A stretch of DNA of 64,000 nt from assembly GCF_002159945.1 (NCBI RefSeq), contig NZ_NFJQ01000002.1, forward strand, positions 62,001 to 126,000. Reading direction: 5' to 3'. Shown one piece after another: positions 35,170-44,168 of this stretch. A program made the position numbers and the translations under genes. Every line of letters starts with the position of its first letter. Position 1 is the stretch's first letter. The stretch is from Cloacibacillus sp. An23. GTDB lineage: Bacteria > Synergistota > Synergistia > Synergistales > Synergistaceae. The notes beneath the pieces are model-generated. The model saw nothing but the letters and a program-made list of their open reading frames with translations, had not been told where the DNA came from and did no database searches.

Positions 35170-36930
35170 ATGATGGAAAGAATCAAACGCAACGTAAAGA
35201 TAGTATGCACGATAGGGCCGTCCTGCTGGGACTACGACAAGCTGTTTGCGCTCGCGAAAGCCGGCATGAACGTCGCGCGGCTCAATTTCAGCCACGGCGA
35301 CTATGAATCGCACATGCGGACGCTCAGGAACGTCCGCGCGGTCGAACAGGAGCTGCAGACGCCGATAGCGGTGCTGCTGGACACGAAGGGGCCGGAGATA
35401 AGGACCGGCGAGCTGCCGGGCCACGGCAAGGTCATGGTGAAGGCCGACAGCGAGTTTACGCTTTTCTTTGAAAAGAAGGAAGGCGACGAACACGGAGTGT
35501 ACGTGGATTACCCGAAGCTCGCTTCCGAGGTCAAGAAAGGGCAGAACATATTCATAGACGACGGCGTAATACACCTGGAAGTCGTGAAGACGTCTCCGCA
35601 GGGGATAAATTGCCGCGTGATAGTCGGCGGCGAGCTCGGCGAGCACAAAGGCGTCAACGTACCGGGAGCCGACCTCTCAGTGCCGACGCTTACGGAAAAG
35701 GATATCGCCGACCTCAAGTGGGGCGCGGATAACAACGTGGACTACGTCGCGATCTCATTCGTGCGCTGCAAGGAAGACGTCATCGAGGTTCGCCGCGTGC
35801 TCGAGGCCGCCGGAGCTTCCGCGAAGGTCATCGCGAAGATGGAGACGCGCCAGTCCGTGGACAACCTCGACGCGATACTCGAGGTCGTGGACGGCATGAT
35901 GGTCGCGCGCGGCGACCTGGGCGTCGAGATGCGCACCGAGGACGTGCCTATGATACAGAAGGAGATAATCGAGCGCTGCCGCAAGCAGGGCAAGCCAGTC
36001 ATCGTAGCGACGCAGATGCTCGACTCGATGATACGCAACCCGCGCCCGACGCGCGCTGAGTCGAGCGACGTGGCGAACGCGGTCATCGACGGAGCCGACG
36101 CGGTCATGCTCTCCGGCGAGACCGCCGGAGGCAAGTATCCGGTCGAGTCCGTGGAGACGATGGACAGGATAATCGTCAGGACCGAGCAGGACATGGCGCT
36201 CTGGTGCCGCAAGCCGCGTTCGCTTCCGGCGGTGTGCGAGACTGCGGACGCCGTGAGCCACGCCGCGCGCGACGTAGCGAAGGAGGTCGCGGCGGCGGCC
36301 ATAGTGCCGCTGACGTCGAGCGGCAATACGGCGCGCATGGTCAGCAAGTACCGTCCGACCTGCCCGATTATAGCCATGACTCCGTCGCTCTCGACGTGGC
36401 GGCAGCTCTCGCTCGTCTGGGGCGTCATGCCGTGCATCTGCCCTATCACGCACCAGCTCGAGGAATCGCTTAAGAACGCCATATCGCTGATAAAGAGGGA
36501 GTCGCTCGTCGCCAACGGCGACAACGTCGTGATAATGTCTGGAATGCCGCTGGGCGAACCAGGCAGCACGAACATGCTGAACGTCATACGCATCGCGAAC
36601 GTCATTGCGCGCGGCCTTTCGCTGGTCCGCCGCCGCGTCACCGGGACCGCCCGCAAGGCGTCGTCGCCGCAGGAGGCGCTTAAGAAAATATCCGAGGGCG
36701 ACATACTCGTCATCAAAAAAAGCGAGAAAGAGTACGTCCCGGCTTTCGAGAAGGCCGCTGCCGTAATCACAGAGGAAGGCGGCCTGACGTCGCACGCCGG
36801 CGTCATATCGCTTGACCGCGGCATTCCCTGCATCACCGACGCGGCGGGGGCGATGGAGAATATCAAGGACGGCATGACCATCACGATAGACGGAGTGCAC
36901 GGGGTCGTCTACGCGGGAAGCACTAACTGA
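35170..36930 (+). CDS. pyk: Pyruvate kinase with C-terminal PEP-utilising domain
   Basis: A 586-residue enzyme for the last step of glycolysis (PEP + ADP to pyruvate + ATP). N-terminal blocks are VCTIGPSCWDYDKL and MNVARLNFSHGDYESH; VIAKMETRQSVDNLDAILEV holds the catalytic Lys and metal-binding Glu, and MVARGDLGVEMRTEDV follows. Residues about 480-586 are an extra PEP-utilising mobile-domain-like module ending with GGLTSHAGVI (His542), as in Bacillus-type enzymes. Two ATG codons (35170 and 35173) are possible. The PPDK gene at the end of the window catalyses the reverse direction with PPi. Confidence 0.96.
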   Translation: MMERIKRNVKIVCTIGPSCWDYDKLFALAKAGMNVARLNFSHGDYESHMRTLRNVRAVEQELQTPIAVLLDTKGPEIRTGELPGHGKVMVKADSEFTLFFEKKEGDEHGVYVDYPKLASEVKKGQNIFIDDGVIHLEVVKTSPQGINCRVIVGGELGEHKGVNVPGADLSVPTLTEKDIADLKWGADNNVDYVAISFVRCKEDVIEVRRVLEAAGASAKVIAKMETRQSVDNLDAILEVVDGMMVARGDLGVEMRTEDVPMIQKEIIERCRKQGKPVIVATQMLDSMIRNPRPTRAESSDVANAVIDGADAVMLSGETAGGKYPVESVETMDRIIVRTEQDMALWCRKPRSLPAVCETADAVSHAARDVAKEVAAAAIVPLTSSGNTARMVSKYRPTCPIIAMTPSLSTWRQLSLVWGVMPCICPITHQLEESLKNAISLIKRESLVANGDNVVIMSGMPLGEPGSTNMLNVIRIANVIARGLSLVRRRVTGTARKASSPQEALKKISEGDILVIKKSEKEYVPAFEKAAAVITEEGGLTSHAGVISLDRGIPCITDAAGAMENIKDGMTITIDGVHGVVYAGSTN

Positions 36931-37775
36931 TGGCGCTGATCGGCGCTCACATGTCCGTCGCGGGCGGGCTGGACAAGGCCTTCGAACGCGCGGACGCGCT
37001 CGGCTGCGAGTCGATGCAGATATTCACGCGCAGCCAGCGCCAGTGGCAGACGCGCCCCGTCTCCCTCCAGGAGGCGGAGGCTTTCTACCGGGCTTGGCAG
37101 CGCTCGAACGTCGGCCCCGTCGTTTCGCACGCCTCATATCTCATCAACATAGCCTCGCCGGACGCGGCCGTGCGCGCCAAAAGCGCCGCCGCGCTGCGCG
37201 AGGAGGTCGAACGATGCCGCCAACTGAATATTGACGACATCGTGCTGCACCCGGGCTTCGCTATGGACGGAGGCATAGAGGCGGCGGCCGCGAACATCGC
37301 CGAGACGCTGCTGCGCATCTTCGACGATACGCAGGAATATAAGACGCGCGTCCTGCTTGAGACCATGGCTGGTCAGGGGAGCTGCGTCGGCGGTGATCTC
37401 GCGCATTTTACGGAAATTCTCGACAAGGCGAACTGGCACCCGAGAATCGGTCTCTGCATAGACACATGTCACGTGTTCGCCGCCGGATACGATCTTCGCT
37501 CTTCGGACGCCTACGAGCGCCTCGTCGCGGCGGCGGACAAACACGTCGGGCTTTCGCGCGTGCGCTGCTGGCATCTCAACGACAGCAAGGCCGCGAAAGG
37601 GACGCATCTCGACCGCCACGCTCATCTCGGCGAGGGCGAGATAGGGCTTCATCCGTTCGCGCTGCTTATGAACGACGAGCGCTTCGCGGACATTCCGACG
37701 ATACTTGAGACGCCGAAAGAGGGCGTCGGCGACGAAGGCAATCTTTCCTTCTTAAGAAAGGTGCGCGGGCAATAG
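36930..37775 (+). CDS. nfo: Endonuclease IV (AP endonuclease)
   Basis: A 281-residue TIM-barrel enzyme that cuts DNA at abasic sites. Family blocks are LIGAHMSVAGGLDKAFERA at the start, VVSHASYLINIASPD (zinc ligand His), DIVLHPG, LLETMAGQG (Glu ligand), GLCIDTCHVFAAGYD and HLNDSKAAKGTHLDRHAHLGEGEIG. The ATG shares its first base with the pyk stop, so it is coupled to pyk and is the last gene of the dnaX-dnaE-mtrB-pyk-nfo unit. Confidence 0.96.
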   Translation: MALIGAHMSVAGGLDKAFERADALGCESMQIFTRSQRQWQTRPVSLQEAEAFYRAWQRSNVGPVVSHASYLINIASPDAAVRAKSAAALREEVERCRQLNIDDIVLHPGFAMDGGIEAAAANIAETLLRIFDDTQEYKTRVLLETMAGQGSCVGGDLAHFTEILDKANWHPRIGLCIDTCHVFAAGYDLRSSDAYERLVAAADKHVGLSRVRCWHLNDSKAAKGTHLDRHAHLGEGEIGLHPFALLMNDERFADIPTILETPKEGVGDEGNLSFLRKVRGQ

Positions 37776-37863
37776 CGCGCCCGCGCGCCGCCGCTTTCGG
37801 CTGTTCCGCCTGAGGCTCCAGTTGCGCTATAATACCTAAAAGAAACGGGAGAGGGGTGCGCCG

Positions 37864-38691
37864 TTGGCTTTCTTCAACCTGCGCTGGCAGGATTTCCTTG
37901 ATATACTCATAGTCGCTTTTCTCATATACAGGATATTGCTTCTGCTCGTCGGCACGCGCGCGATGCAGCTTATCCGCGGGCTTATGATAATAGGTCTGAT
38001 CGGCGCGGCTGCGAACCTGCTCGACCTGCGCAGCCTCTCCAACATCATGGGACGCATGATCGGCGCACTCATAATCATCATACCGATATTGTTCCAGCCC
38101 GAGCTGCGCCGTATGCTTGAAGAGCTCGGCAAAGGGCATCTCTGGAAGGTCGGCAGCAGCGCGCAGGAGATCGACCAGCGGGCCGAGCAGCTCACTAAGG
38201 CTCTGCTTTACTGCCAGTCGCAGCGTATCGGCGCGCTTGTGGTGCTGCAGCGCGACACGAGCCTGAAGGACGTCTGGCGCACAGCCGTGCTGCTCAACGC
38301 CGACATTACGGAAGAACTTCTTATTTCGATATTCTGGCCCGGTACGCCGCTTCACGACGGCGCCGTCGTTATAGACCAGGGCGGCATAGTCGCGGCGGGC
38401 TGCTATCTTCCGCTCACTGAAAAGACCGATATATCGAGATGGTACGGCACGCGCCACCGCGCGGCGCTCGGAGTCTCGGAGATGTCCGACTCGATAGCCA
38501 TCGTCGTATCCGAGGAGCGAGGCGAGATAAAAGCAGCGGTCGCCGGACATTTCTCAAGGCCGCTCAGCGAGGCTCAGGTGCGCAAGCTGTGCAGCCATTA
38601 CTTCAGCCACGAGGCCAAGGAGACGAACTTCATGGAGCGCCTGCGCGGCGAGCTGAAGCAGCAGTGGTCGGGAGGCGACAAAAATGCCTAA
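37864..38691 (+). CDS. cdaA: Diadenylate cyclase (c-di-AMP synthase)
   Basis: A 275-residue membrane enzyme with three N-terminal helices and a DisA_N domain. The catalytic DGA (165-167, in LHDGAVVIDQGG) and RHR (197-199, in GTRHRAALGVSE) motifs are both intact. It makes c-di-AMP from two ATP. The start is TTG at 37864 after GGGAGAGGGG. A TATAAT at 37828-37833 may be its -10 element. It is followed by cdaR and glmM, the conserved arrangement known from Firmicutes where the partners modulate the cyclase. Confidence 0.96.
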   Translation: MAFFNLRWQDFLDILIVAFLIYRILLLLVGTRAMQLIRGLMIIGLIGAAANLLDLRSLSNIMGRMIGALIIIIPILFQPELRRMLEELGKGHLWKVGSSAQEIDQRAEQLTKALLYCQSQRIGALVVLQRDTSLKDVWRTAVLLNADITEELLISIFWPGTPLHDGAVVIDQGGIVAAGCYLPLTEKTDISRWYGTRHRAALGVSEMSDSIAIVVSEERGEIKAAVAGHFSRPLSEAQVRKLCSHYFSHEAKETNFMERLRGELKQQWSGGDKNA

Positions 38692-39997
38692 GGAATGGAA
38701 AGACTTCATAGCCGCGAGGCTCGTCAATGCGCACAAGAGCGCCGTCAAGCTGCTGGCGAGATTCAACTACAAGGGCGGGAATTTCCTCCAGTCCAAGATG
38801 TTTCTCGGCGGCGTCTCGCTCTGCATATCCATTCTGCTCTGGTCGCTCGTCGCGCTCGACAGCAACGCCGAGTCGGCGCGCACCATGCGGGACACTATAG
38901 AATACGTCAACCTCGGGGCGGGGCTCTCCGTAAACGCTCCTGTCAAAGAGGTTGAAATCAAGCTTGAAGGCAAAATCAACGAGCTCTCCGGCATAGAGCC
39001 GTCGGACATCGTCTCCGAGGTGGACCTGGCTAATCTCAGAACGGGACGCTACACGCTGCCGGTACGCTTCGAGGCGCCGACCTTCGCGCGCGTCAGGAGC
39101 TGGCAGCCGGCCCTCGTCGAAGTGGAAATCTACCGCAACGTGGAGCGCCGGTTCGAGGTGACGCCGCAGGTGAGCGGCGACGCTCCGGACGGCAAGGTGG
39201 TCTCTTCGGTCGTGCTGAGCCCCGACCACGCGGTCGTCAGAGGGCCTGAGACCGACGTCCTGTCGGTGCAGGGGCTCGATGCGTTCGTGAACCTCGACCA
39301 CTTAGGCGCGAACGGCAGCATAAAGGTTCCGGTCATGGTGAAGGACGCGCAGGAGTCGGGCGACACCGCGTCGCGTCACGGGCGCGTCTCCGTCTCGCCG
39401 CGCGAGGTCGAGGCCTCCGTGACCTTCGAGGACGAAATAGTGGGCGACAGGATACCGGTCAAAGTTTCAGTCGTCGGCGAGCCTCACGAGGGGCTTCAGG
39501 TAGAATCCGTCAAGGTCATCCCCGACAGCGTCTCGATACGCGGCAGCAGCAAGACGGTCAAGAGCATACAGTCGCTCGACCTTCCGCCGGTAGACATCAC
39601 CGGCCTTGAACAGGATATCCAGCTTATGATACCTATGGAGCCGACGCAGCTTCCGCCCGGAGTCGAAATAACCGGGACGGACAGGGCGCGCGTCGAGATA
39701 CATCTATCGAAGAAGATGAGCGTGACGACCTTCTCGAACGTTCCGCTGATGCTCTCCGGCAGCCCGGCGTCTAAGGAATGGCGCTTCTCTCCGCCGTCGG
39801 TCAGCGTCACCATCGAGGGCCCGGAGACGGCTATAGAAGGGCTCGAGGGAAACGGCCCGCCGTGCGAGCTCTACATCGACGTGTCGAACATCGTCTCGCA
39901 GCACACGGAGCTTCCGGTGCTCGTGCGCGGCCTGAGGCCCGGTTTCCATGTCGTCAGGACGGAGCCCGAGGAGGTTTCCGTAACTGCGGTAGAATAA
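38684..39997 (+). CDS. cdaR: YbbR-domain protein, CdaA regulator
   Basis: A 437-residue protein with one N-terminal membrane helix (FLGGVSLCISILLWSLVALDS, about residues 45-65) and an extracytoplasmic part made of about four YbbR repeats, visible as recurrent PDSVSIRG / PDHAVVRG / PPSVSVTIEGPE segments. CdaR binds and regulates CdaA in Firmicutes. The ATG at 38684 overlaps the cdaA end by 8 bases, and glmM follows after 43 bases. Here the domain would face the periplasm. Confidence 0.92.
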   Translation: MPKEWKDFIAARLVNAHKSAVKLLARFNYKGGNFLQSKMFLGGVSLCISILLWSLVALDSNAESARTMRDTIEYVNLGAGLSVNAPVKEVEIKLEGKINELSGIEPSDIVSEVDLANLRTGRYTLPVRFEAPTFARVRSWQPALVEVEIYRNVERRFEVTPQVSGDAPDGKVVSSVVLSPDHAVVRGPETDVLSVQGLDAFVNLDHLGANGSIKVPVMVKDAQESGDTASRHGRVSVSPREVEASVTFEDEIVGDRIPVKVSVVGEPHEGLQVESVKVIPDSVSIRGSSKTVKSIQSLDLPPVDITGLEQDIQLMIPMEPTQLPPGVEITGTDRARVEIHLSKKMSVTTFSNVPLMLSGSPASKEWRFSPPSVSVTIEGPETAIEGLEGNGPPCELYIDVSNIVSQHTELPVLVRGLRPGFHVVRTEPEEVSVTAVE

Positions 39998-40040
39998 AAG
40001 CGCAGCTTAATATAAAAATTTGCTTTGCGAGGTGGCCTTC

Positions 40041-41411
40041 TTGAACGAAGCGAAAGGGAAGAAAAGACAATTTTTCGGCACCGACGGCGTGCGCGACATA
40101 GCGAACCGAGGCATGATGACGCCGGACGCAGCGATGAAGCTCGGCGCGGCATACGCGGTCTTTCTCGCCGAACGCGGGGCAGAGCGTCCGAAAATAGCCG
40201 TCGGCCGCGATACCAGGCTTTCCGGCGAAATGCTCCAGTCCGCGCTTATGGCCGGCATCGCGTCTTCAGGCGGAGACGCTGTGGACCTCGGCGTCATTCC
40301 GACGCCGGGCGTGAGCTGCGCCGCCATGCGCGGGCCGTTCAGCGGCGGCGCGGTGGTCAGCGCTTCGCACAATCCCGCGGAATACAACGGGATAAAATTC
40401 CTCGACGGCGAAGGCTTCAAGCTCACCGACGGCGACGAGGCGGAGATAGAGGAAATATTCCTCGACGACGCGCGCCGCAGACGCGCCGAGCCGGAACGCA
40501 TCGGCACCGTCCGCTGCGGCGAAGAATACCGCGCCGGATACCTCGAATCGCTGGGCAGGCTCTTCCGCGGCATCGAGGACAAATCCTACCCGATAGTGAT
40601 AGACGCGGCGAACGGCGCGGCTTCGGACTTCGTCGGCCCGCTATTCTCCGAATGGGGCGGAGGCGTCACCTTCATGGGCGACGTTCCGGACGGCACGAAC
40701 ATAAACAAGAACGTCGGCGTTACCCATATAGAGGCGCTTGCGGCGAAAGTCTGCGAAAAGGGCGCGTCGCTCGGCATCGCATACGACGGCGACACCGACC
40801 GCGTGCTCATGTGCGACGGACGCGGGCGCGTCCTCGACGGCGACGTCATGCTGTGGGTCATAGGACGCTGGCTCGCCTCGCGCGGGACGCTCGGCGCGGG
40901 CGTTACGGCCACAGTCATGTCCAACATGGCGCTCGAAGACCTCCTTGCGAAGGAAAACATAAAGGTTTTCCGGTGCCAGGTCGGCGACCGTTACGTTCTC
41001 GATACGATGAAGCGTGAGGGCGCGCGCATAGGCGGCGAACAGTCCGGTCACATCATAGCGCTCGACTACGCGAACACTGGAGACGGACTTTGCTCCGGCC
41101 TGCTCTTCCTCAAGGCCGTCGCCGACCTCGGCGAGGACGTTTCGACGCTCGCGGACCGCTTCGAACGCTATCCGCAGGTGCTTCGCAACATGAAGGTCGC
41201 GGACAAGAACGCCGTCATGTCGAGCCCGCTCGTGGAAGCCGCCGCCAAGGAGGCGGAGCGGCTGCTCGCGGGCAAAGGGCGCATGCTGCTGCGTCCGTCG
41301 GGCACGGAGCCGCTCGTCAGGATATTCGCGGAATCACGCGACGCTGAGCTGATGAACAGGGCCGCGGACATAATGGAAGAGGCGATAGGAAAGGCGGTAG
41401 AAGGGCGATGA
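40041..41411 (+). CDS. glmM: Phosphoglucosamine mutase
   Basis: A 456-residue alpha-D-phosphohexomutase that converts glucosamine-6-P to glucosamine-1-P. It begins RQFFGTDGVRDIANRGMMTP; the phosphoserine loop is VVSASHNPAEYNG, the metal loop is AYDGDTDRVLM, the sugar-binding loop is GGEQSGHII, and LLRPSGTEPLVRIFAE is the phosphate-binding end. I chose the TTG at 40041 with GAGG upstream over an ATG at 40020, which would add seven unlikely residues. GlmM also interacts with CdaA in other bacteria. It overlaps galU by ATGA. Confidence 0.97.
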   Translation: MNEAKGKKRQFFGTDGVRDIANRGMMTPDAAMKLGAAYAVFLAERGAERPKIAVGRDTRLSGEMLQSALMAGIASSGGDAVDLGVIPTPGVSCAAMRGPFSGGAVVSASHNPAEYNGIKFLDGEGFKLTDGDEAEIEEIFLDDARRRRAEPERIGTVRCGEEYRAGYLESLGRLFRGIEDKSYPIVIDAANGAASDFVGPLFSEWGGGVTFMGDVPDGTNINKNVGVTHIEALAAKVCEKGASLGIAYDGDTDRVLMCDGRGRVLDGDVMLWVIGRWLASRGTLGAGVTATVMSNMALEDLLAKENIKVFRCQVGDRYVLDTMKREGARIGGEQSGHIIALDYANTGDGLCSGLLFLKAVADLGEDVSTLADRFERYPQVLRNMKVADKNAVMSSPLVEAAAKEAERLLAGKGRMLLRPSGTEPLVRIFAESRDAELMNRAADIMEEAIGKAVEGR

Positions 41412-42316
41412 ACTCCAACGCGGAATACAGAAGGGTCAGAACGGCTGTGTTTCCCGTCGCCGGGCTGGGGACTCGCTTCCTCCCCGCGACGAAAGACATC
41501 CCGAAGGAGATGATGCCGCTCATAGACAGGCCGCTCATCCACCACGGCGTAGACGAGGCGGTAGCCTCCGGCTGCACGCGCGTCGTCTTTGTGACGGGGC
41601 AGGGCAAGGAGAGCATCTGCCGCTACTTCGAGCCGTCGTTCGAACTCTCGGCGCTGCTGCGCGAGCGCGGCAAGGGAGAACTCGCCGACGTGGTCGATTC
41701 CATATACAAGCTCGCTGAGTTCCACTACGCCTACCAGGCGAAGCCGCTCGGCCTTGGACACGCCGTGCTCTGCGCCGAGGAATTCTGCCGCGATGAATAC
41801 TTCGGCCTGCTTCTCCCAGACGACGTTATGACAGCCGAGCCGACGGCGCTGGCGCAGCTTGAGGCCGTGCGCGAAAAATACGAAGGCTCCGTGCTCTGTC
41901 TCGAAGAGGTCTCGCCGGAGGACGTCTCGCGCTACGGAATAGTAGACGCCGAAGAGATCGAGCCAGGCGTATATCGAATAAAAGGACTCGTCGAAAAGCC
42001 GAAGCCGGAAGAAGCGCCCTCGCGCCTCGCGATAATGGGCCGCTACCTGCTCTCGCCGAAAATATTCAAACATCTGAAAAACCTAAAACGCGGCGCCGGC
42101 GGCGAATACCAGCTCACCGACGCCATAGCTTCGCTGCTCGAGGAAGAGCCGGTCTACGCGACGGTGTACAAAGGACAGCGCCTAGACTGCGGCATAAAAG
42201 AAGGCTGGATACAGGCGACCGTCGTGAAGGCGCTCGAGGACGAAAAGCTGCGCGATATAGTTCTCGCGGCCGTAGCTGAATATGAAGCGTCCGCAAATGG
42301 CGAAAAAACAAAATAG
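41408..42316 (+). CDS. galU: UTP-glucose-1-phosphate uridylyltransferase
   Basis: A 302-residue nucleotidyltransferase making UDP-glucose for lipopolysaccharide, glycolipid or periplasmic glucan synthesis. Visible blocks: AVFPVAGLGTRFLPATKDIP (nucleotide loop), KEMMPLIDRPLIHHGVDEAV, LGHAVLCAEEF and LLPDDVM with the metal Asp pair, and GGEYQLTDAIASLL. Start ATG overlaps the glmM stop. It ends the cdaA-cdaR-glmM-galU unit before a strong terminator. Confidence 0.96.
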   Translation: MNSNAEYRRVRTAVFPVAGLGTRFLPATKDIPKEMMPLIDRPLIHHGVDEAVASGCTRVVFVTGQGKESICRYFEPSFELSALLRERGKGELADVVDSIYKLAEFHYAYQAKPLGLGHAVLCAEEFCRDEYFGLLLPDDVMTAEPTALAQLEAVREKYEGSVLCLEEVSPEDVSRYGIVDAEEIEPGVYRIKGLVEKPKPEEAPSRLAIMGRYLLSPKIFKHLKNLKRGAGGEYQLTDAIASLLEEEPVYATVYKGQRLDCGIKEGWIQATVVKALEDEKLRDIVLAAVAEYEASANGEKTK

Positions 42317-42327
42317 GATATAACGAA

Positions 42328-42364
42328 AAGCCGCCCGCGCAGATTTCTGCGGGGCGGCCTTTTT
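42328..42364 (+). terminator. Rho-independent terminator after galU
   Basis: AAGCCGCCCGCGCAG (42328-42342) pairs with CTGCGGGGCGGCCTT (42347-42361) with a single imperfect pair, then a T5 tail. Confidence 0.9.
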
Positions 42365-42366
42365 TA

Positions 42367-42653
42367 TTCGGCGCGGCTTCTTATTTATCGTTGAGAACAC
42401 TGTCGCGATATTTCTTCCACGAAGCGAAGGAGCCTGCGTGGCGGCGGGCTATATAGTGCTTTAACTTTTACATAAAAACACCGTCGTTCCGCGAATCTTC
42501 TGCGCGGAACATCAGTCCTAAGCACCGAGGCTAGAGCAAAAACGATATAGCCGCAATATGAAATTACGTAGTACGCGGCAGAGGGTCCGCAGAGTCTGCC
42601 ACGCTTCATCGGGCACATAGGCGTTGGGGGACGGCATAGTTTTTAATGAAAAG
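42367..42653. other. Intergenic stretch without recognisable gene
   Basis: Between the galU terminator and the end of the convergent small gene there are about 290 bases of lower G+C. Short open frames exist on the minus strand but lack ribosome sites and family-like sequence. One perfect 8-bp hairpin (42486-42493 with 42503-42510, loop of nine) is visible without a T run. It could hold part of the 3' untranslated region of the perR unit; I see nothing else. Confidence 0.5.
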
Positions 42654-42998
42654 TTAAACAACTATAAACTCTCCGGTGCTGCAGTCTATAAGCCGAGCGT
42701 TCAATGCGTCCGATAAAGCCGCGAAGGCTTCGCATGGAGTCTCCCCGCCTCTGACATGCAGCATTATGGATTCGGCTTCCGTCTCCGCCCCAACGTTGAA
42801 TTCTATCGACCATCTGCCGCAGCCGAGATGCTGATATGACAAATCGTTGCAGTCGCAAGATACGCCGAGCTCTGCGGCGATATTCTTTACCGCCTCGGCT
42901 ATCTCCGTCTGTGCGAAAGGAACTATGTTTTCGCCGGCTATATTTTTCAGCGCTTCGTTGTTCGTCTTGGTCCTTACCATCACAACGTCCCAGCTCAT
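42654..42998 (-). CDS. Small soluble protein of unknown function
   Basis: A 114-residue protein, acidic, with no signal peptide or membrane helix. It starts MSWDVVMVRTKTN and has three Cys-containing stretches (VSCDCND, LGCGRWS, IDCSTG) but no classic CxxC pair. The GGRWSIEF-like segment (GCGRWSIEFNVGAE) and the even alternation of charged helices and strands suggest a small alpha/beta fold. GGGAG precedes the ATG at 42996-42998 at a good distance, which supports translation. It is the last gene of a minus-strand unit beginning with perR, 45 bases after the secreted protein gene. No family recognised. Confidence 0.7.
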   Translation of the reverse strand: MSWDVVMVRTKTNNEALKNIAGENIVPFAQTEIAEAVKNIAAELGVSCDCNDLSYQHLGCGRWSIEFNVGAETEAESIMLHVRGGETPCEAFAALSDALNARLIDCSTGEFIVV

Positions 42999-43043
42999 TC
43001 AAAAATCTCCCGCCGTCCGCGTAGGGTGCCAAAAAGCGTGCGC

Positions 43044-44141
43044 TCAGCGCCCGCCCTGAATCTCCTCTGTGAACGGATAATATATGCGCAGCTCCGTGAT
43101 TTCCCTCAGCGCATTGTCGTTTCTGCCCGCTGCTTCATGCAGACGTTCCCAGCCGCCGTTCGCGTAGCGAGCCAGGACGAGGGACTTGCGCCCGTATGAC
43201 GACCAGACGTCCCACAGCTTCTCGCCGCCCGCTGGGCCGGAGACGAGGCCGTGCTTGAAGAGCGGCGGCGTGCCGCCCATCTTCGATACTCCGTCGGCTG
43301 GGCCGATCACTAGCCACTGCGTCATGCTCCATACGCCCTGCATCTCCTTCGATGAGAGCGCGTGATCCCACGGCACTATCTGAAAGCCGCCGGTAGTGCC
43401 GCGCGGCGTAGTGCTGACGTCTATGACGCCGCTGTGGTTTGCCCGTATCGCTCCGACGCGCTGGAAGAGCGTGCCTTCGAAGCGTCCGGTTCCGCCGAGA
43501 GGAACGAGGACGCGTCCGAGAATTTTATATCCTGTCGAGTACCACGCGACGACGCGCCCGCCGGGGCGGTTTTCTATGTCTACCATATATGGCAGAGACG
43601 GGTCTTCGAATACTTCGATGACGAGCGTGTCGCCCTCCTTCGGCAGATTGTCCGCCGCCAGCGGCGCGGCGGTCCCGTCAGCCTTCCGTACCGTAACGCG
43701 CGAGCCGACGGCCGGCGCCCATGCGCCGAAGACGCTTTCTCCGGCCTTCGCGTCGAGCACTATCGATGCGCCCGGCCCGGCTGCGGGGGCTATGGTCTCT
43801 TTGGGGATCACGCTCAGAGTGCGCCCCTTGCCCTTTTCGACTGAGACCAGCATATGCACCGCGTTCACCGCCGACGCGCAGACGGAGCCGGGCTCGCCCC
43901 ACGCGCTCGCAGTGTAGCTCGGCCAGCGCGTCTTCGTAGGCAGCGCAGTTACACTTGCTATATTGAAGCTTTCGCCGCCGGCCGTCGTCACAGACACCTC
44001 GGCGCCTACTTGCATCGGAATGTCGATTTCAAAAATTTTCTTCGCCTCAGCCTCCGCCGCGTGCGCCGGAAGAAGCGCCGTACATACCAGAAGCGACGCC
44101 AAAGCGATAACAAGCGAATTTTTTAACTTCGGGAGATTCAT
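43044..44141 (-). CDS. Secreted protein of unknown function
   Basis: A 365-residue protein with a clear signal peptide (KLKNSLVIALASLLVCTALL, then PAHA before cleavage near residue 29). The mature part is rich in Gly, Val and Thr and looks all-beta. Repeated phrases such as VGAEVSVTTAGGESF, VGSRVTVRKADGT and EGDTLVIEVFED suggest beta-sandwich or SH3-like modules in residues 30-190. The C-terminal half has several Trp (GVWSMTQWLVIGP, KLWDVWSSYGR). There is no C-terminal sorting tail, lipobox or transmembrane segment, so it is probably periplasmic. AAGAAGG precedes the ATG. It follows the CPBP protease gene by 27 bases. No family recognised. Confidence 0.8.
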   Translation of the reverse strand: MNLPKLKNSLVIALASLLVCTALLPAHAAEAEAKKIFEIDIPMQVGAEVSVTTAGGESFNIASVTALPTKTRWPSYTASAWGEPGSVCASAVNAVHMLVSVEKGKGRTLSVIPKETIAPAAGPGASIVLDAKAGESVFGAWAPAVGSRVTVRKADGTAAPLAADNLPKEGDTLVIEVFEDPSLPYMVDIENRPGGRVVAWYSTGYKILGRVLVPLGGTGRFEGTLFQRVGAIRANHSGVIDVSTTPRGTTGGFQIVPWDHALSSKEMQGVWSMTQWLVIGPADGVSKMGGTPPLFKHGLVSGPAGGEKLWDVWSSYGRKSLVLARYANGGWERLHEAAGRNDNALREITELRIYYPFTEEIQGGR

Positions 44142-44168
44142 CGAAACCGCCTTCTTTAGATTGGATTA

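Noticed and set aside
35742-36900. Two overlapping minus-strand frames of about 380 codons
   Set aside because: Both are antisense to pyk, in two different frames, and both lack family-like sequence.
42385-42618. 77-codon minus-strand frame downstream of the perR unit
   Set aside because: No ribosome site, Arg- and Cys-rich composition, and codon use unlike neighbours.
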